Program-made: the position numbers and the translations under genes
Assembly (NCBI RefSeq): GCF_001411555.2
Contig: NC_049901.1
Coordinates: 10,674,681-10,738,680 of the forward strand
Source of the DNA: Juglans regia
Lineage: Eukaryota > Streptophyta > Magnoliopsida > Fagales > Juglandaceae
Reading direction: 5' to 3'
Length of the DNA stretch: 64,000 nucleotides
Shown here: positions 46,715 through 59,756 of the stretch, in pieces
Numbering within the stretch: the first letter of the stretch is position 1
Layout: the number at the start of each line of letters is the position of its first letter
The notes under the pieces: generated by a model
What the model was told of the DNA's origin: nothing
Seen by the model: the letters and a program-made list of their open reading frames with translations, nothing else
The model's database searches: none

Positions 46715-49700
46715 CTATCTCTTGCCAGATGGTTCATCGATATCCATGAATTCACCAGTTACCCTAAACAAGCACATGAATGTTGCCACCATTAACACTA
46801 AATCATCATATAACATAAATACTAGGAGAGCATATAGAATTGAGGGCACGATATTACAGGAAATATAAATGTGTGATTGTCCCCAAGAGTCAATAAGGAT
46901 TATGCACGAGAACTTGCAGACAGATTGTTCTCTTTGTTATTCAAGATCATTGAGTACATAAAAAAAAGGATCATTGACTACATGATTTTGTAAACAAGAT
47001 TGATGCACACGTTTCAGAAGCTACATATCCAAGTTTTTCCCCACAAAAAGGATTGACCATCTCAAAAGAACAAGTTCGACAATTCTACAATTGAAGACAC
47101 TTAAAAAGCAACTATCCTTTTCTCAAATTAAAACCATATCCACAATCATCCTTTTAAATATTAATGATTGTGCGTACTCGAGCTAGGTCTTCAAATCATT
47201 CATTTGAAAAAAACTCTATTTCAAGGGAGGCAGTGGGGATTCAAATTTCCCTGGGGGAAAGGAAGTTGTCAAGTTGATCATGGATTATCAATAAGAACGG
47301 GAAAAAGCAGAATATTTTATGGAAGAACGAGCCTACTTAGAAATGAAATTCGGAAATTTCATTTTTCACCCCAAAACTACCACCCGATTTAAAATTACAC
47401 TCTAAACCATTAGATATTATAGGACCCGAAACTACTTTTCAAATGAATTGTTTTAAATGCCCTCACTAAATTTGTAGCTTGAGATACAAAATTGGTAGCT
47501 TGAGATACAAAATTGTTGGCTTTGGTAATTTGTGGTATAATTTGAAAAAAATGGTGGTAGTTTAAAAATGAAATTAACCTCATATAAAATTATCTATGCC
47601 AAACCAAGCTAGTTGATAAATAAATAAATAAATAAATAAATAATAATAAAAAAAACCAGCTTTGCATTTAATAAACAATCATAACTTTAATTGAGTTACA
47701 AGAATCGAGTTCAAACTGTTTATCAAACAGCTTGGTTCATTGGCAACTCCATCCATGAGACTAAAGAGTAGATTTTAAAAGCATACCTATTATAACACAA
47801 GAAGGCATCACCTATCGTTCCAGCAACCTTATTCCGAACCTTCCGAACACAAATCTGTAAATACAGCTCAAAAAAGTTAACATACGTATTTCCATCTATA
47901 ACAACAAAAATAACAACAACAATCACAATGACCACAAAAGTATCACTCACTTGTACTTGATCAATAGGTCCAGCCTCAGGATCTCGATTACGATGAACTA
48001 CGATCCCATTGTCACATTTGTTTATGAAGTGTGCACTTCCACTTATATCATACATATTAGGCGGACCCCCAACCCAATGGTGCAACTGTGAACCAAGGGG
48101 AGAAATTAGAACAAAAGAGATAGATACTCTGGAGCAAACTTACTTACAAAAAAAAAGAAGATACTCTGGAGCAAACCAAAGGTCATCGTGACCAACCTGT
48201 CTAGGATGTGCCACGAACCAAACATGACAGGCATGGTGTTGAGCAAAACGTTTGACTTTGGTAAGCATCTGACTGACATACTCAGTCTCAGTCCTATAAT
48301 AAAGATTTTGTAATGGTAATAAACTTTAAATACAGGCATCCAACACATGAATGTTCAGGCAGAATAGCAAGTGTGAGGAGAAATATCATTACAGATTTTA
48401 TGTTCACTTGATACTTTTAAAGGGGACCACTCCTGTTTCTTCTCCTAAACAACACACTAGCTACAAAGAACAGCAACACCAGCCGAGAGAAAACAACCAC
48501 CATTCTGAAGATGCTAAAGAACCATTTCACTTGTTACCACATTGGTTGCCCATGCAAATATGGCAGATGAGAACTTGGCCAAAACGTTGGAGTCAAAGCA
48601 TCATACTTTTGGGTATGAGATATGCTATACACTACTGTCTTCTCAGTCTTATCCTATTGTGCTGAAGTGGCATTGCCCATTAAACATTGAATTTTTTTTC
48701 TTAAAAGAGTTGATCCAAGGGTTATGGATAGTGTCACATCAGCACAATAGGATATAAATAGGATATGAGTGTAGTATAGCATTTTCCTTTGGGCATAGGT
48801 ATATGGGAGAAAGTATCATAGGAGATAAAGATTTCATCCTGTAAACTGGGAAGAGTGAGACCCATAAACAATTCGAGGTATCTTCTAAAGAAGTATGATC
48901 TCCAAGTTACTTCTTCAGGACCCTAAGTTTCTTCCCCTGTCAAGCCAAAAATTTAAGTCATTTATAATTACACCAAAGCCAATGAAACAAAGGGTTTCCC
49001 TTCATCTCTGCAGATGCAATGTTTGGAGCTGTTAAGCTCAGCTCAGTGACCATTTAGACTTGGAACTTTAGTAAAACAAAACTGCCTTTCTTCAAGCTTG
49101 GTTTGATTGCTACATGGATGGCTCATGAACTGTTTAACCTCTGCTTGATAACAGAATGAAGAAGAATTCTGGGGACTTTTTTTTTTTTTTTTTATACGTA
49201 AAAGATAAAGAATTCTGGGGACTGTTAAACGCAACATGTCTTTTACCTGATTAAACCCCAAACCAGTGTAATGCACCCACATCACATGGGTCAAGTAAAT
49301 CATCAGCTTTTTTCCAAGGGCATGTGAGCCGTAAAAATTGTTTGCACCTAAGGGTTAGAATCTTAAAACTAGGGGGAGCATACCCTCAAAACCAAGACCT
49401 TTACCACTTGAGCCAACTCGTAGGGGTTGACCTGGAGAAAATCATTATTAATTACTGACACCTACATTCAGGTCCATGATACCCAGGACGATAATAGACC
49501 TCTTGGCCAATTGGAAAGGTTATATGGCAGTCCATAAATTTTAACATGGAAAATGGTCCCTATCTGTCTGGTGTGGAGTATTTAGAAGGAAAAGAATGAT
49601 AGAAATTTTTAGAATCGTGAGCGAATTATGAAGAAACTTGAAACTTTTGTTTTTCAATGCTTTGTTCCTTTAGCAGCTTCTATAGAATGGGCTGAGTTTT

Positions 49701-52207
49701 CCTGATATTATTCTCCTTTTCCATATCTACATAAGGGTTTCGGGCCCATAGTTTAATAGTTTAAACCTCATGATCTTTCACAAAAACAATAGGATTAAAG
49801 GCAAAATCAATCCGAGTTTTCACTTACTAGCAAAAAGCTACTCCAGTTTTCGACTTTCACACATTGCATCCCTCGATTTTAAGAAACTTACATTTTAGTC
49901 CCTCTCGTGCTAGTAAATGAATGGGAGAATTGCCACGTGACATCTCTATGCCATGTGTCAGCTTTCGATGGGCTTTTATGATATTCCAATAACTCCAATT
50001 GTAGCATTGACTAGTGCTTTGTATTACCCTATATGTGGCTTGAGCTTTCCTTGGGTCAATACAAATGGTATCAAAGACAACCCCTAACCATAAGTGTGAG
50101 ACTTGAGTTGTGCCACATATAATGGAATGGTCTAGCGAGAACGTTAGGGTTTAATGGGAGGATATTGTAATACCCCCGAATTGAGTATGTAGGAGAATGG
50201 TGAATGGGATCCCATGTAGGGAGAAGTTGTTGCTCTTTACAATGATTCCAGGGGCTCCAATTGTAATATTGACTAGTCTTTTATACTATATGCACATATA
50301 TGACTATGACTTTCTTTGAGTCGCTGCATAATTAAATATTAGGCAACCACAATGTGTATCATTCAACAGATTGATTCAATTAATGATCACACGTTTAAAC
50401 TGGCAATGATTTCCTGAAATAATGGACAACAAATTCACATGTATCCACACATTTTCGACTAGGATTTTGCATGGTTCACATTTACTAACTGGAGACATCA
50501 ACAGATTCAACATAAACAAGACCACAGAAAGCCCTAAATTAAAATAAAAAATAAAAAGAGTGAAAAGACTCACTGGCTTGTAGGACGCTGGTGATCAAGC
50601 TCGTTGTAGGGATCAATTACAAGGCCACGCACTCCATGTCTCAAAACTGCTGCTTTTGCAAGATCAAGAACCCAGGTAATACTTGGAAGGGAATCATTCT
50701 CACACCTGTAGCACAGCCCATAAAACAGCCAGCACAAATTATCGTAGGTAATAAAGTATAATCATAGTCATAACCTCATAGGCAATACAGTTACAGACCT
50801 CAGCATACAAAAGCATCAAAGGTTTTGCTCAAGGGGGACCTTTTTTATGACTGCTTTTGTATGCTCAAGGGGGACTTTGTTAGGTAAAAAGTTTGTATTT
50901 TTTGAAAGATAGTAAGCCATTCAATCATGCATGTCTTATAACAGGCTTTCTAGAGGATCAGAATGCAAGTGAAAATGTGAAACATATTCTGCATGAATCA
51001 AAGAGTGATTAAGGAGGATTTAAGCTTGGTAGCATCAGGATAGTCACGGAGAGAAATCTCGAAAGACTAGCCCACCCAAACCTAGCAGGTCATGTTTCTT
51101 TATGTGTTGTTTCTCCTGTTCAAAATTATGTTGACAGCCGATGCCCCCTAAGAAACTATTAATTTTTAGACCCTATATACAACAGTTTTTACCATAACTG
51201 CCCCATGCAAAGCAGCTTTCAAGTCGACTGAACATCTTGATATCAATACCACAATGGCAAACTGATAATGACTCCTGGGAGAGACAAGCTTTGTATTTTT
51301 TCGTTCCCCCTACTGCCGGAACATTGTTATGGAATTTCCAGTTACCTTATGAGATAAAATGTGTTGCTCAACCATTGCTTCCCTTGCTCTAACTCTTCAA
51401 CAGTCATACGTTCAACAGATCCACCATAACTTCAGTTAGCCAAGAAAAGAAAATACAAAGTCAATGAATGAGGTATGCAATATATTTAACTAAAAAAGTC
51501 ACATTTAGACAAATCAAGTCTTTCTGACAATAGATATATCATTTTCAGTAAAATCTACCGTCACAATTAGATGTAAAGTAGAAGCCAGTTACTTTCTTTT
51601 TTTGATAGGCAGAATACAAGCCAGTTAGTTAAATATTAACAGAGTTACCCAAGTCTAAAGACCAAACAAACTTACAAACACGGACCATCACATATCACTG
51701 TGCCTTCCCTATAATCAGGGAAAGACAGAAAAACAAATAACTAATCGACCAGGACCACCTGCTCAACTGGTATTACCCCAAAGTAACTTAAAAGTCCGAA
51801 AGGAAAAAATAAAAACGTAGGTTGACTTCAATGAAAGCAATGAAAACAAAGAACTAATCAACCAGAATCTACTGCTCAACTAAGACCACCCCAAAGTAAC
51901 AAAAATGTATGAAACGAAAAAAAAAGGGGGGGGATAAAACTCCCATTTAATTCCTGTGCATCCTGAGTTGACAGATTGCAAGATGTGCACAGAAAAAGAA
52001 AAAAAAAATTTCCTCTGGTCTGAGAAGGTTACAGGTTCACTGGGAAGCATATGAATTTCAAGGGGAATCTTACTAGTACCAATACAGCAATTGGTCTATA
52101 GGCCTCATCTTTGCAAGCAATAAAAAATGATATTAACCGACTCACCTTGCATTAAAGAAGGGCTTCTTTATGTGTTTCTCCAAAAGTTTCCTTGCATGTT
52201 CCCGAAC
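46715..52207 (-). CDS. TWINKLE: TWINKLE organellar DNA helicase, C-terminal seven exons
   Basis: Exons on the minus strand: 52146-52207, 51346-51429, 50574-50705, 48197-48293, 47951-48085, 47787-47854 and 46715-46763. All are bounded by GT-AG and joined in one frame of 208 codons plus TAG. The product is the DnaB-like helicase end of plant TWINKLE, a primase-helicase of mitochondria and plastids related to the phage T7 gp4 family. Visible: VREHARKLLEKHIKKPFF, YGGSVERMTVEEL, the Walker B-like GLVIDPYNELDHQRP, MLTKVKRFAQHHACHVWFVA (motif H4 region), HHWVGGPPNMYDISGSAHF, KVRNKVAGTIG. The C-terminus is short (VTGEFMDIDEPSGKR). Transit peptide, TOPRIM primase and Walker A exons are not in the window. 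The next intron upstream holds LINEs for at least 11.8 kb. Confidence 0.92.
49984..50328 (+). mobile_element. TRIM-like miniature LTR retrotransposon
   Basis: Lies in the 48294-50573 intron of TWINKLE. A 3' LTR-like segment starts TGTAATACCCCC (50166) and ends near 50328. Its second half (ATTCCAGGGGCTCCAATTG, ATATTGACTAGT) is repeated in a truncated left copy (ATTCCAATAACTCCAATTG, CATTGACTAGT, from 49984). Right after the left copy is TGGTATCAAAGAC (50066-50078), close to the initiator-tRNA-Met primer-binding site TGGTATCAGAGC. Just before the right copy is a purine-rich AATGGGAGGATAT like a polypurine tract. The gap between the repeats is only about 100 bp, with no coding, as in TRIMs. The left LTR is incomplete. 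Confidence 0.55.
50706..52145. other. TWINKLE introns around exon 51346-51429
   Basis: Two introns (50706-51345 and 51430-52145). No further exons were seen. A small inverted/direct repetition of CTCAAGGGGGAC occurs near 50828 and 50864. Confidence 0.6.
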
Positions 52208-52843
52208 CTATAAACCAATAAATGGTGAGGGATTGAGATGAAAAAGAATATAAAGAGGACCAAAGTGCAATGATGGGACAACTATTAGTAGTTTTTTTAT
52301 AAGCAAATGTAAACTTTTTTAACGGGTAAATATAAATATTATTGACGACAATAGGCATAACCCAAGTACACAGGTCATAACAAAGAGAAACACCTAGCTG
52401 TAACTATAAGGAAATTACAGAAGCTCAGTCCACTAAAATCTATTGTGATCAATGAAAGTAACAAAGTTCTGTAGAAGAATGTTTTGAGTTCATCCAATTT
52501 GCATTCACAATCTTTGAAATGTATATTGTTTTTTTCCTTCTAGATACACCACGGTAGGTAAATAGAAGCCACCTTCTATACTTGCTAATTTGTCTATTGG
52601 CTTTTAAACCTCTTCAAATAGCAAGGAGATCTACTACCTTTCTAGGCGTAGCCCATGCTATCCCTACAGAAATCATAACACAGAGCACTAGCAATCTCAC
52701 AATGGAGTAAGACATGGTGTACCGTTTTCCCTCCCTTTTGGCACATACAAAACCAACCCATAACAATAACGTGTTTCCTCAAATTATCCATGGTGAGAAT
52801 TCTCCCTAAAGAAGCTGTCCAAACAAATAAAGCTGCTTTTAGT

Positions 52844-53546
52844 TAGGGTTGGCAATTCGTGTTTTCAGATCATGTTCGTGTCGTGTCAAGTCATGAACAT
52901 TCAACTATATAGGTCAACCCGAACCTAACCCGTTAAGCTAAACGTATCAAACTTTCAAACTCTAACCCGACCCATTTAGATAACGAGTTGTGTCGTGTCA
53001 CCCGTTCTGACCCGTTTAATAATTAATTAGAAATAGTTCAATACGACACGACTCATTTAAACTCGTTTCATATAAATGGGTTGAACTAAAATACATAATT
53101 ACCCATTTGACTTGATTAACATAATTTCATATAAAAATTAGAATCTGTATTTATTATTAGGCACAATATCTTTAAAAAAAATAAGAATACTTACTAACAA
53201 AAAATATCAATATTTTTCAAATTTTAACACATAATAAAACAAATATTACAAAAAATACAGCAACAAATATGACTTAGGTCCAGAATTACAACTCAACAAT
53301 AAAAACATAAGCATATTGAAAAGGACCAATATTACAATCCAATAATATTAAAATTGTAATTTTGAAATAAAATATAAACAAGTCAAAACGGGTTGATTTT
53401 GGGTTAAGCGGGTTGACCCGTTTATAAATCGTGTCTTAACGGGTCAACCCGTTTTGACATGAACCCGTTAACATAAATCTAAACCCGCTAATTTCGTGTT
53501 GTGATTGTGTAAGGTTCACGAATATTGTCATATATTGTCACCCCTA
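52844..53546. mobile_element. Non-autonomous hAT element with perfect 8-bp TSD
   Basis: 703 bp. Left end TAGGGTTGGCAAT, right end ATTGTCACCCCTA (reverse complement TAGGGGTGACAAT). It is flanked on both sides by CTTTTAGT (52836-52843 and 53547-53554). Subterminal regions are full of CGTGTCGTGTC and GACCCGTT / AACGGGTTGAC motifs in inverted orientation. There is no coding capacity. It splits the LINE A zinc-binding region: removing it with one TSD copy rejoins IWKSKAPLKV to KAALFVWTASLGR-type sequence. Confidence 0.88.
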
Positions 53547-54332
53547 CTTTTAGTGGTGCCTTACTCTTCCATATATTCTTCCAAGGAAAGAAATTAGCGT
53601 CCTGAATAGTTAGAGCTTGGTAGAAAGAACAAATAGCGAACCTCCCTTTCTCAAATGGACTCCAAAGAAGCTTGTCTACACCTTCAACCCTAATTTTCAG
53701 AGTAAAATAGATTGAAAAAACATGTGAAGGCATCAACTTCCCAATCTTGGGCCACTCTGAAACATGGATATTCCATTGAGAATAGCCATTGGAGAGTAAA
53801 ATTAAATCAGCCACCAAAGCCTCCTGTATCCTCACAATCCTATATACTTCTGGAAAAGCTTCCTAGAGAGCTCTCTCAAGTCAAGTTTCACCATATCATA
53901 GGTCATGCCAAAATTTGATCATAGTGCCATTGCCAACGTTAAATCTTATGTATCTAATGAAGACCACCCACCCTTTTCCAATACTTTTCTACAGCTTTCC
54001 ATATATCCCTCTACAATTATTATCACCACAAGCATTTCCCAAGTAGAACCTGATTGAACAAAAGCAAATTTCAGATACCCAAACCTCCCACAGAAATCAG
54101 TGGGAGAACCCAAGGATCTTTAATCAATGCTTCACAATTGTTTACCCAAGTGGAGAACCCTTGTACAAAATACAAGGTCACATTTAGCAACTTAAGTACA
54201 GAATCTGACCACTTGAGGAGGGAAAAGTACAGAGTATGACCATAATCCCCAAAACAAAAAGGTAAAGTACAATGCATTTCTTTCTAGGAAGCATATTCTT
54301 ATGCCACTCCCTCAATCTTTTTTTTTTTTTTT

Positions 54333-57300
54333 TTAAGTAAGAAAGACAATTTTATTCATCGAATGAAATAGGCGAAACCCATGTACACAGAACGTATACA
54401 AACGAAAACACCTAAGCACATTCCATGAAGTAGGAAGCGACAACAAAAAATCATAAATTGAAGCTCCATTAATCACTAGAGCAGAAAAACATTGCAATAA
54501 AGAGTACACAAAAAAATCCCGAATTTCCTCCAAGGTGCGCTCCTTATCATTAAAACACTGCTTGTTCCTTTCCCACCAAATGCACCACATAACACACAAA
54601 GGGCCATCTTCCACACAACAGCCACTTGAGAGCAACTATATAGCCTGTTCCAACACGAAAAAAGATCCACTACTCTCAAAGGCATCACCCAAGCCAACTC
54701 AACTCTACTAAAAACTCCATCCCAGAAAGCCTTTGCCACCTCACAATGCAAAAGTAAATGATCCACAGATTCTCCATGCTTCTTTCACATGAAACACCAC
54801 TCCATAACAATAAGGCCACACTTCCTCAAATTATCCATCATCAAAATATTCCCAAGCGATACTGTCCATATATAAAAAAAAAAAAAGACTTTGGAAGGGA
54901 CATGAGACCTCCAAATACACTTCTAAGGAAAATGAGGACTATGCTGAACAGTCAACACCTTATAATACAACCGAACCGAAAACTTTTTACTTCCTATAGG
55001 CTTCCACAACATTCTATCCCTCTCATTACCCCCAATACCCAGGGGATATAAGAGGCTGAAAAGGTCTGAAACATTATCACGTTCCCAATCATGTACAGCT
55101 CTATTAAAACAAACATCCCACTGCAAGGATATATTAGAACGGACTAACAAATCAGAAACAGATGCATGCCAATCAGAAACTATATGGAAAATAGCCGGGA
55201 ACAAGGGCCTGATCACCACACCAATCATCAAACCAAAAACAGAACCTAGAACCCTCTCCAACAACATAGTTAACATGTTTAACAAAGCTCTCGCACCCCT
55301 TCCTAATAAATTTCCAAAGACTCACACCATAAGCCCAACTAGCCTCCTTAGAACACCCCCCCCCCCCCCCAAAAAAAAATACTCCCATATTTCCGATCAA
55401 TAACCTCCTCTCCACAACGACTCCCCTTCCAATTGATATCTCCATAACCATTTTCCCAATACCTTATTGAAAATTTTCAAATTGAACTCCAACTACTCCA
55501 ATCAGAACCGAACGAAGTTCAAAATTATGCTTTTCGAAAACTTTTTACTTCTCCAAAAAAAAAAATCAAATTGCGAACCCCCAAACCTCTATTTGAAATA
55601 AGAGTACAAACTTTATTTCAACTAACAAGATGAAATTTAGTCTCCTCTCCAATTCCACCCCCACAGAAATGCATGAAAGAACTTCTCAATCCAGTTTTCC
55701 ACCCCTACAGGGAATGGAAATAAATATAGAAAATAAGTTGGGATATTGGAAAGTGTAGTTTTAATTAAGGTAATTCTGCCCCCTTTTGATAAGTACAGCC
55801 GCTTCAAACCTGCCAACCTTTTCTCAATCTTTGTAACCACCCCATCCCAAATAGCCTTAGCCTTGAAAGACGCCCCCAACAAAAGGCCTAGATATTTCAT
55901 TGATAAAGAAGTAACTTTACAGCCCAAAAAGTCGGCCAAAAATTTCTATTCTGCAACTCCCCCAGCGAAACCATCTCCGACTTACCAAAATTCACCTTAA
56001 GGCCCGAGACAGCTTCAAAGCATAACAACACGGCCCTTAAAGGCTTGAATCTACCCACAATCCACATCACAAAAAATAAGAGTACCATCTACAAAAAGGA
56101 GGTGAGAAAGTGTGATAGATCCATTATTAGCATTTCCCACCAAAAAAGGGAAAGAAAACCCCCCACAATAACCTCCACCATACCACCCAACGGCTCCATG
56201 ATAATAACAAAGAGAAAAGGGGATGATGGGCCCCCCTATTTCAGACCACAAGAACTATGGAAAAATCCACATGGATTTCCACTAACTAACACTGAAAAAC
56301 CAAGCAGTAGAGACGCAATGTGTAATCCACGCACACCCTCTCCCCAAAACCACATATCCCAAGTATATAGAAAATGAAATCCCAATTCACATTATCATAT
56401 GCCTTTTCCGTATCAAGCTTACAAAGAACACCAGGAAAACCCTTCCTCAATCAATTGTCTAAGCATTCATTGGCAACCAGAACAGAATCATCAAGTATTT
56501 GCCTACCCTGTACAAAAACATTTTGGAGTCTAAAGATAATTTGCTCCATTACCGTACTGATACGATTAGCAAGCACCTTCGAAATTATCTTATAAACCTC
56601 ACTTACAAGGCTAATAGGACAAAAATCCTTCAACTCAGAAGCCCAAATTTCTTAGGAATGAGAGCAAGGAAGGTGGCATTAAGAGATTTTTCAAACTTAT
56701 GAAAGGAAAAGGATTCCTGAAAAACCCGCATCACATCTTCTTTCACAACATCACAACAAACTTGAAAAAGGGCCATAGAAAAGCCATCTAGGCCAGGGGC
56801 TTTATCTTTCACCATCCCACTAACAACCTAATAAACCTCATTTCCATCAAACGGTCTCTCAAACCAGCTCGCAGCAATAGGATGTAGAGAATCAAAGACC
56901 AAACCATCAAGATTAGGTCTCCAAGTCAAGATTAGGTCTCCAAGCATCTGGTTCAGTTAAAAGAGCTTCACAAAACTGCACATTATGATCCTAAATCTTT
57001 GGGGAGGATGAAAACACATTGTTATCAAAGTGCAACTCAATGGCATTACTACGCCTATGGCCATTCTGTGAAAACATTTAGTACATTATCTCCATCTTTC
57101 AACTAAAGAGCTCTTGACTTTTGCCTCCAAGATATCTCTTCCGTCAACAAAACCCTCTTGAGCTCGGTCACCACTTCTTTTTTCCTCAACAATGCCTCCT
57201 CAGACATAACCTTATTCTCCTCTCCAACCTCCAAAACATGCAGTTCCTCCAAAAGGGAATTTTTCTAGCTGTCAATATTCCCAAAAACCTTAGTGTTCCA

Positions 57301-58152
57301 CTTCTTTAAGTCAAGCTTCAAGAATTTAAATTTACTTGCAAGAATAAAACCGGTTGTTCTCGAGAATTGATAAGAAGACCACCAACACCTAACCCTATCA
57401 ACAAACCCATCAGCTCCTGACCACATGTTTTCAAATCTAAAATATTGTTGACCCCCATGTATACCACCACAATTAAGCAAAATGGGGAAATTACCTGAAC
57501 AAACACAAGACAGTCTCTTATGGCATAACTCTAAGTAATGAACCTCCCAAGATGGAGATACAAGAAATCTATCCAGTCTTGACCAATCCCTACTGTTGGA
57601 TCAAGTGAATGCAACCCCTACAAGGGGAAGATCCAAATAAAAAATAAACTCCAAAAAGTCCTACATTGCCGAAGACATACTAGGTTCTCCCGAACGCTCA
57701 CTAGAGAACCGAATAATGTCAAAGTCCCCACACATACACCATGGTATATCACACAGATAATACAAACCTGCCAATTCCTCCCACAAGAGACACCTTTTCC
57801 TATCCAAATTTGGCCCATAAACTCCCGCAAAAGCTCACATCCACTCATCCTCAACATTTTTAAAAGAACACGCCACAGAAAAATTCTCAATACACTCCTC
57901 CACTAACTCCACCACCCTATTGTCCCACATCAATAGAACACCACCTAAAGCTGCAAAAGATGCCAAATAAGCCCAACCCATGAAAGAACACCCTCACAAA
58001 CTACAAATTATACTTCTATCAATAAAACATAGGTTAATTTTTTGTAGACAAACGATATCAACCTTCCAACTATGAAGAAGAGACCTAATATGAAGACGCT
58101 TGTTGGAGTCATTGATCCCCCTAACATTTCAAGAGAGAATTTTCGGCTTCAT
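54333..58152 (-). pseudogene. LINE B ORF2 (endonuclease-RT), disabled
   Basis: Starts MKPKILS with a stop directly after, then NVRGIND and endonuclease pieces to about 57618 (VGTLTLFGSL). RT pieces follow: KDKAPGLDGFSMALFQ (56630-56815), DFCPISLVSEVYKIISKVLA (56451-56633), SHLLFVDGTLIF (near 56090), KYLGLLLGASFK and SKGGRITLIKTTLSNIPTYF (55637-55939), zinc-binding MDHLLLHCEVAKAFWDGVF (54476-54766). The catalytic YADD-type box reads FVDG: the second Asp is Gly, besides many stops and frameshifts. A run of 14 C (about 55354-55367) lies in this region. Confidence 0.75.
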
Positions 58153-58216
58153 GCAAAAAATGAGACGCCCTCCTTTCAACCTATCCCTCCCAACACTTCC
58201 CTCCTTAGTATCATAA

Positions 58217-59756
58217 TTAATGGAGCATTTTAATCTTCTTAATTCCCTTCTTAGAGGCTAACTTCAAAGCCGAGGAACGACCAGCTTTGACTACAACAAG
58301 AAGAGCCTTAAATTGTGCTTCAAAACCGTCACAAGATATCCATACACAAGCTTGTAATTCCTCTACCTTTTTTAGTACCCAATCCAAGGCAATTTTGGTT
58401 GGAGATTGAGGCGGGAGAGTGCGTAAAGGGGTCGGGCCAACCATATTCTCATCAAAGCATTCCCCCTCACATAAAACCAACTGTACATTGTACTCATCCA
58501 AATCCCCTCAAGGTGATACATCCTTTTGCAGATCTCCAGAAATTGACAAAACTAAATTATTATCCAGCTCAAGTTGCTAAAAAACATCCACTCGAAAAAC
58601 AGGCATAAGCAACAAAGGTACCAATTCCAGAAGATGCAAACCTCTAGCCAATGGAGCCAGTCTCCAGAGACAAGCGTGTTAAACTCCCCTTCATTCGTCA
58701 TCTCCCTTTCACAATTTCACCCTCTTCCACTTCCGACAACATTTTCGTTTCCAACAAACCACCTGGAGAGTCACCGGTGACTGGCAAAGTAGTCTGTGCC
58801 AGTTCCAACAACGTCGAAGCAAGTTTCGACACCAATGTGCTTGTAGAGGAAGTCGAAACCAATATTCTTGAGACCCCGCACCACTTTTCACCCTCCACAA
58901 CCGTTTCAGGCTTTTAACCAAGCCCAGCCCATCCACTTTATTTTTACCGTTCAAATCCTTAGCCTTCTTACAACCCACACAGGAGTCCAGCCCACTAACA
59001 ATAATAGACTTCTGCTTACCCACAAGGCCCTTCTTTAAACCCTCAAAGCCCAGACCCAATGCTACCCAATTCAACATGAAATACACCTTTTCCTTCATGT
59101 CCAATAATGCTTTCTGCAAAAGCTCCTCTCTAACCACTGACAAGCCACCCTTGGAAGACACACCATCACCCTTGAGAACAAGAAACGACTGCAATCCCGG
59201 CTGCAAGACCTCCCCAAGAGCCTCTCTTCTACCCTCCATATTCGGCGGTGGAGGCTTCTTCAAAACCTCCGCAAAAGACCCCTTCCGTCCCGCAACAACG
59301 TGAGAAAAAAGAAGCTAACTCCACAGGAACTCTATTATTCATGCCCGAAACAAAGGAAAAAGAAACAGCCTTTCTCAACGATTCTGCAAGCCTCCTCCAC
59401 CCCTCGCCCTTCGACCCTTCTAGAACAACGATGAAACCTCACCTCATTTCTTGCCCATATTTACGTCAAGAACCGACCGTGTCTGTTATGACATCTTTGG
59501 ACCACCAGCACTTGATTCCCCTTTCTACGAGTTTTATAAAACTCAGAGGAACCAACAGACGCTCTACAAGCTCCCACCGCAAATAACAACCAGTCCATAG
59601 CAAAGACATGAATGAAAATAAACTTTGTGACCCTGCAACTGCTCTAAGTAATACTTCACCACTGGTCATTTTTTCGCATTTAAACTCAAGGAGCTTTTGG
59701 TCGATAAGAAACTTCCGACACGATCCCATTGTAAAACCAGACCCAAAACAGCTCAA
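58217..59756 (-). pseudogene. LINE B ORF1 (degenerate)
   Basis: Begins MSCFGSGFTMGSCRKFLIDQ; relatives start near the inner Met (MGSCRKFLIDQKLLEF), a DUF4283-like plant LINE ORF1 N-terminus. The frame breaks after about 90 residues and resumes in pieces (58709-59263, 58217-58501), ending with the SCDGFEAQFKALLVVVKAG tail that also ends ORF1 in LINE A. No intact zinc knuckle was seen. Confidence 0.6.

Larger units (their letters stand above)
39728..49762. repeat. 10-kb repeated block, copy 2
   Basis: Near-identical to 18799-28828 (see that entry for offsets). The left boundary is adjacent to the plastid fragment. A weaker resemblance (22 of 27 bases) continues a little farther left into 39713-39727. 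On the right, copy 2 passes 49762 without interruption into the rest of the TWINKLE intron. Confidence 0.95.

Noticed and set aside
55354..55367. Run of 14 C as a possible functional G-quadruplex or slippery site.
   Set aside because: It lies inside a dead LINE and a homopolymer is more likely expansion or sequencing error.
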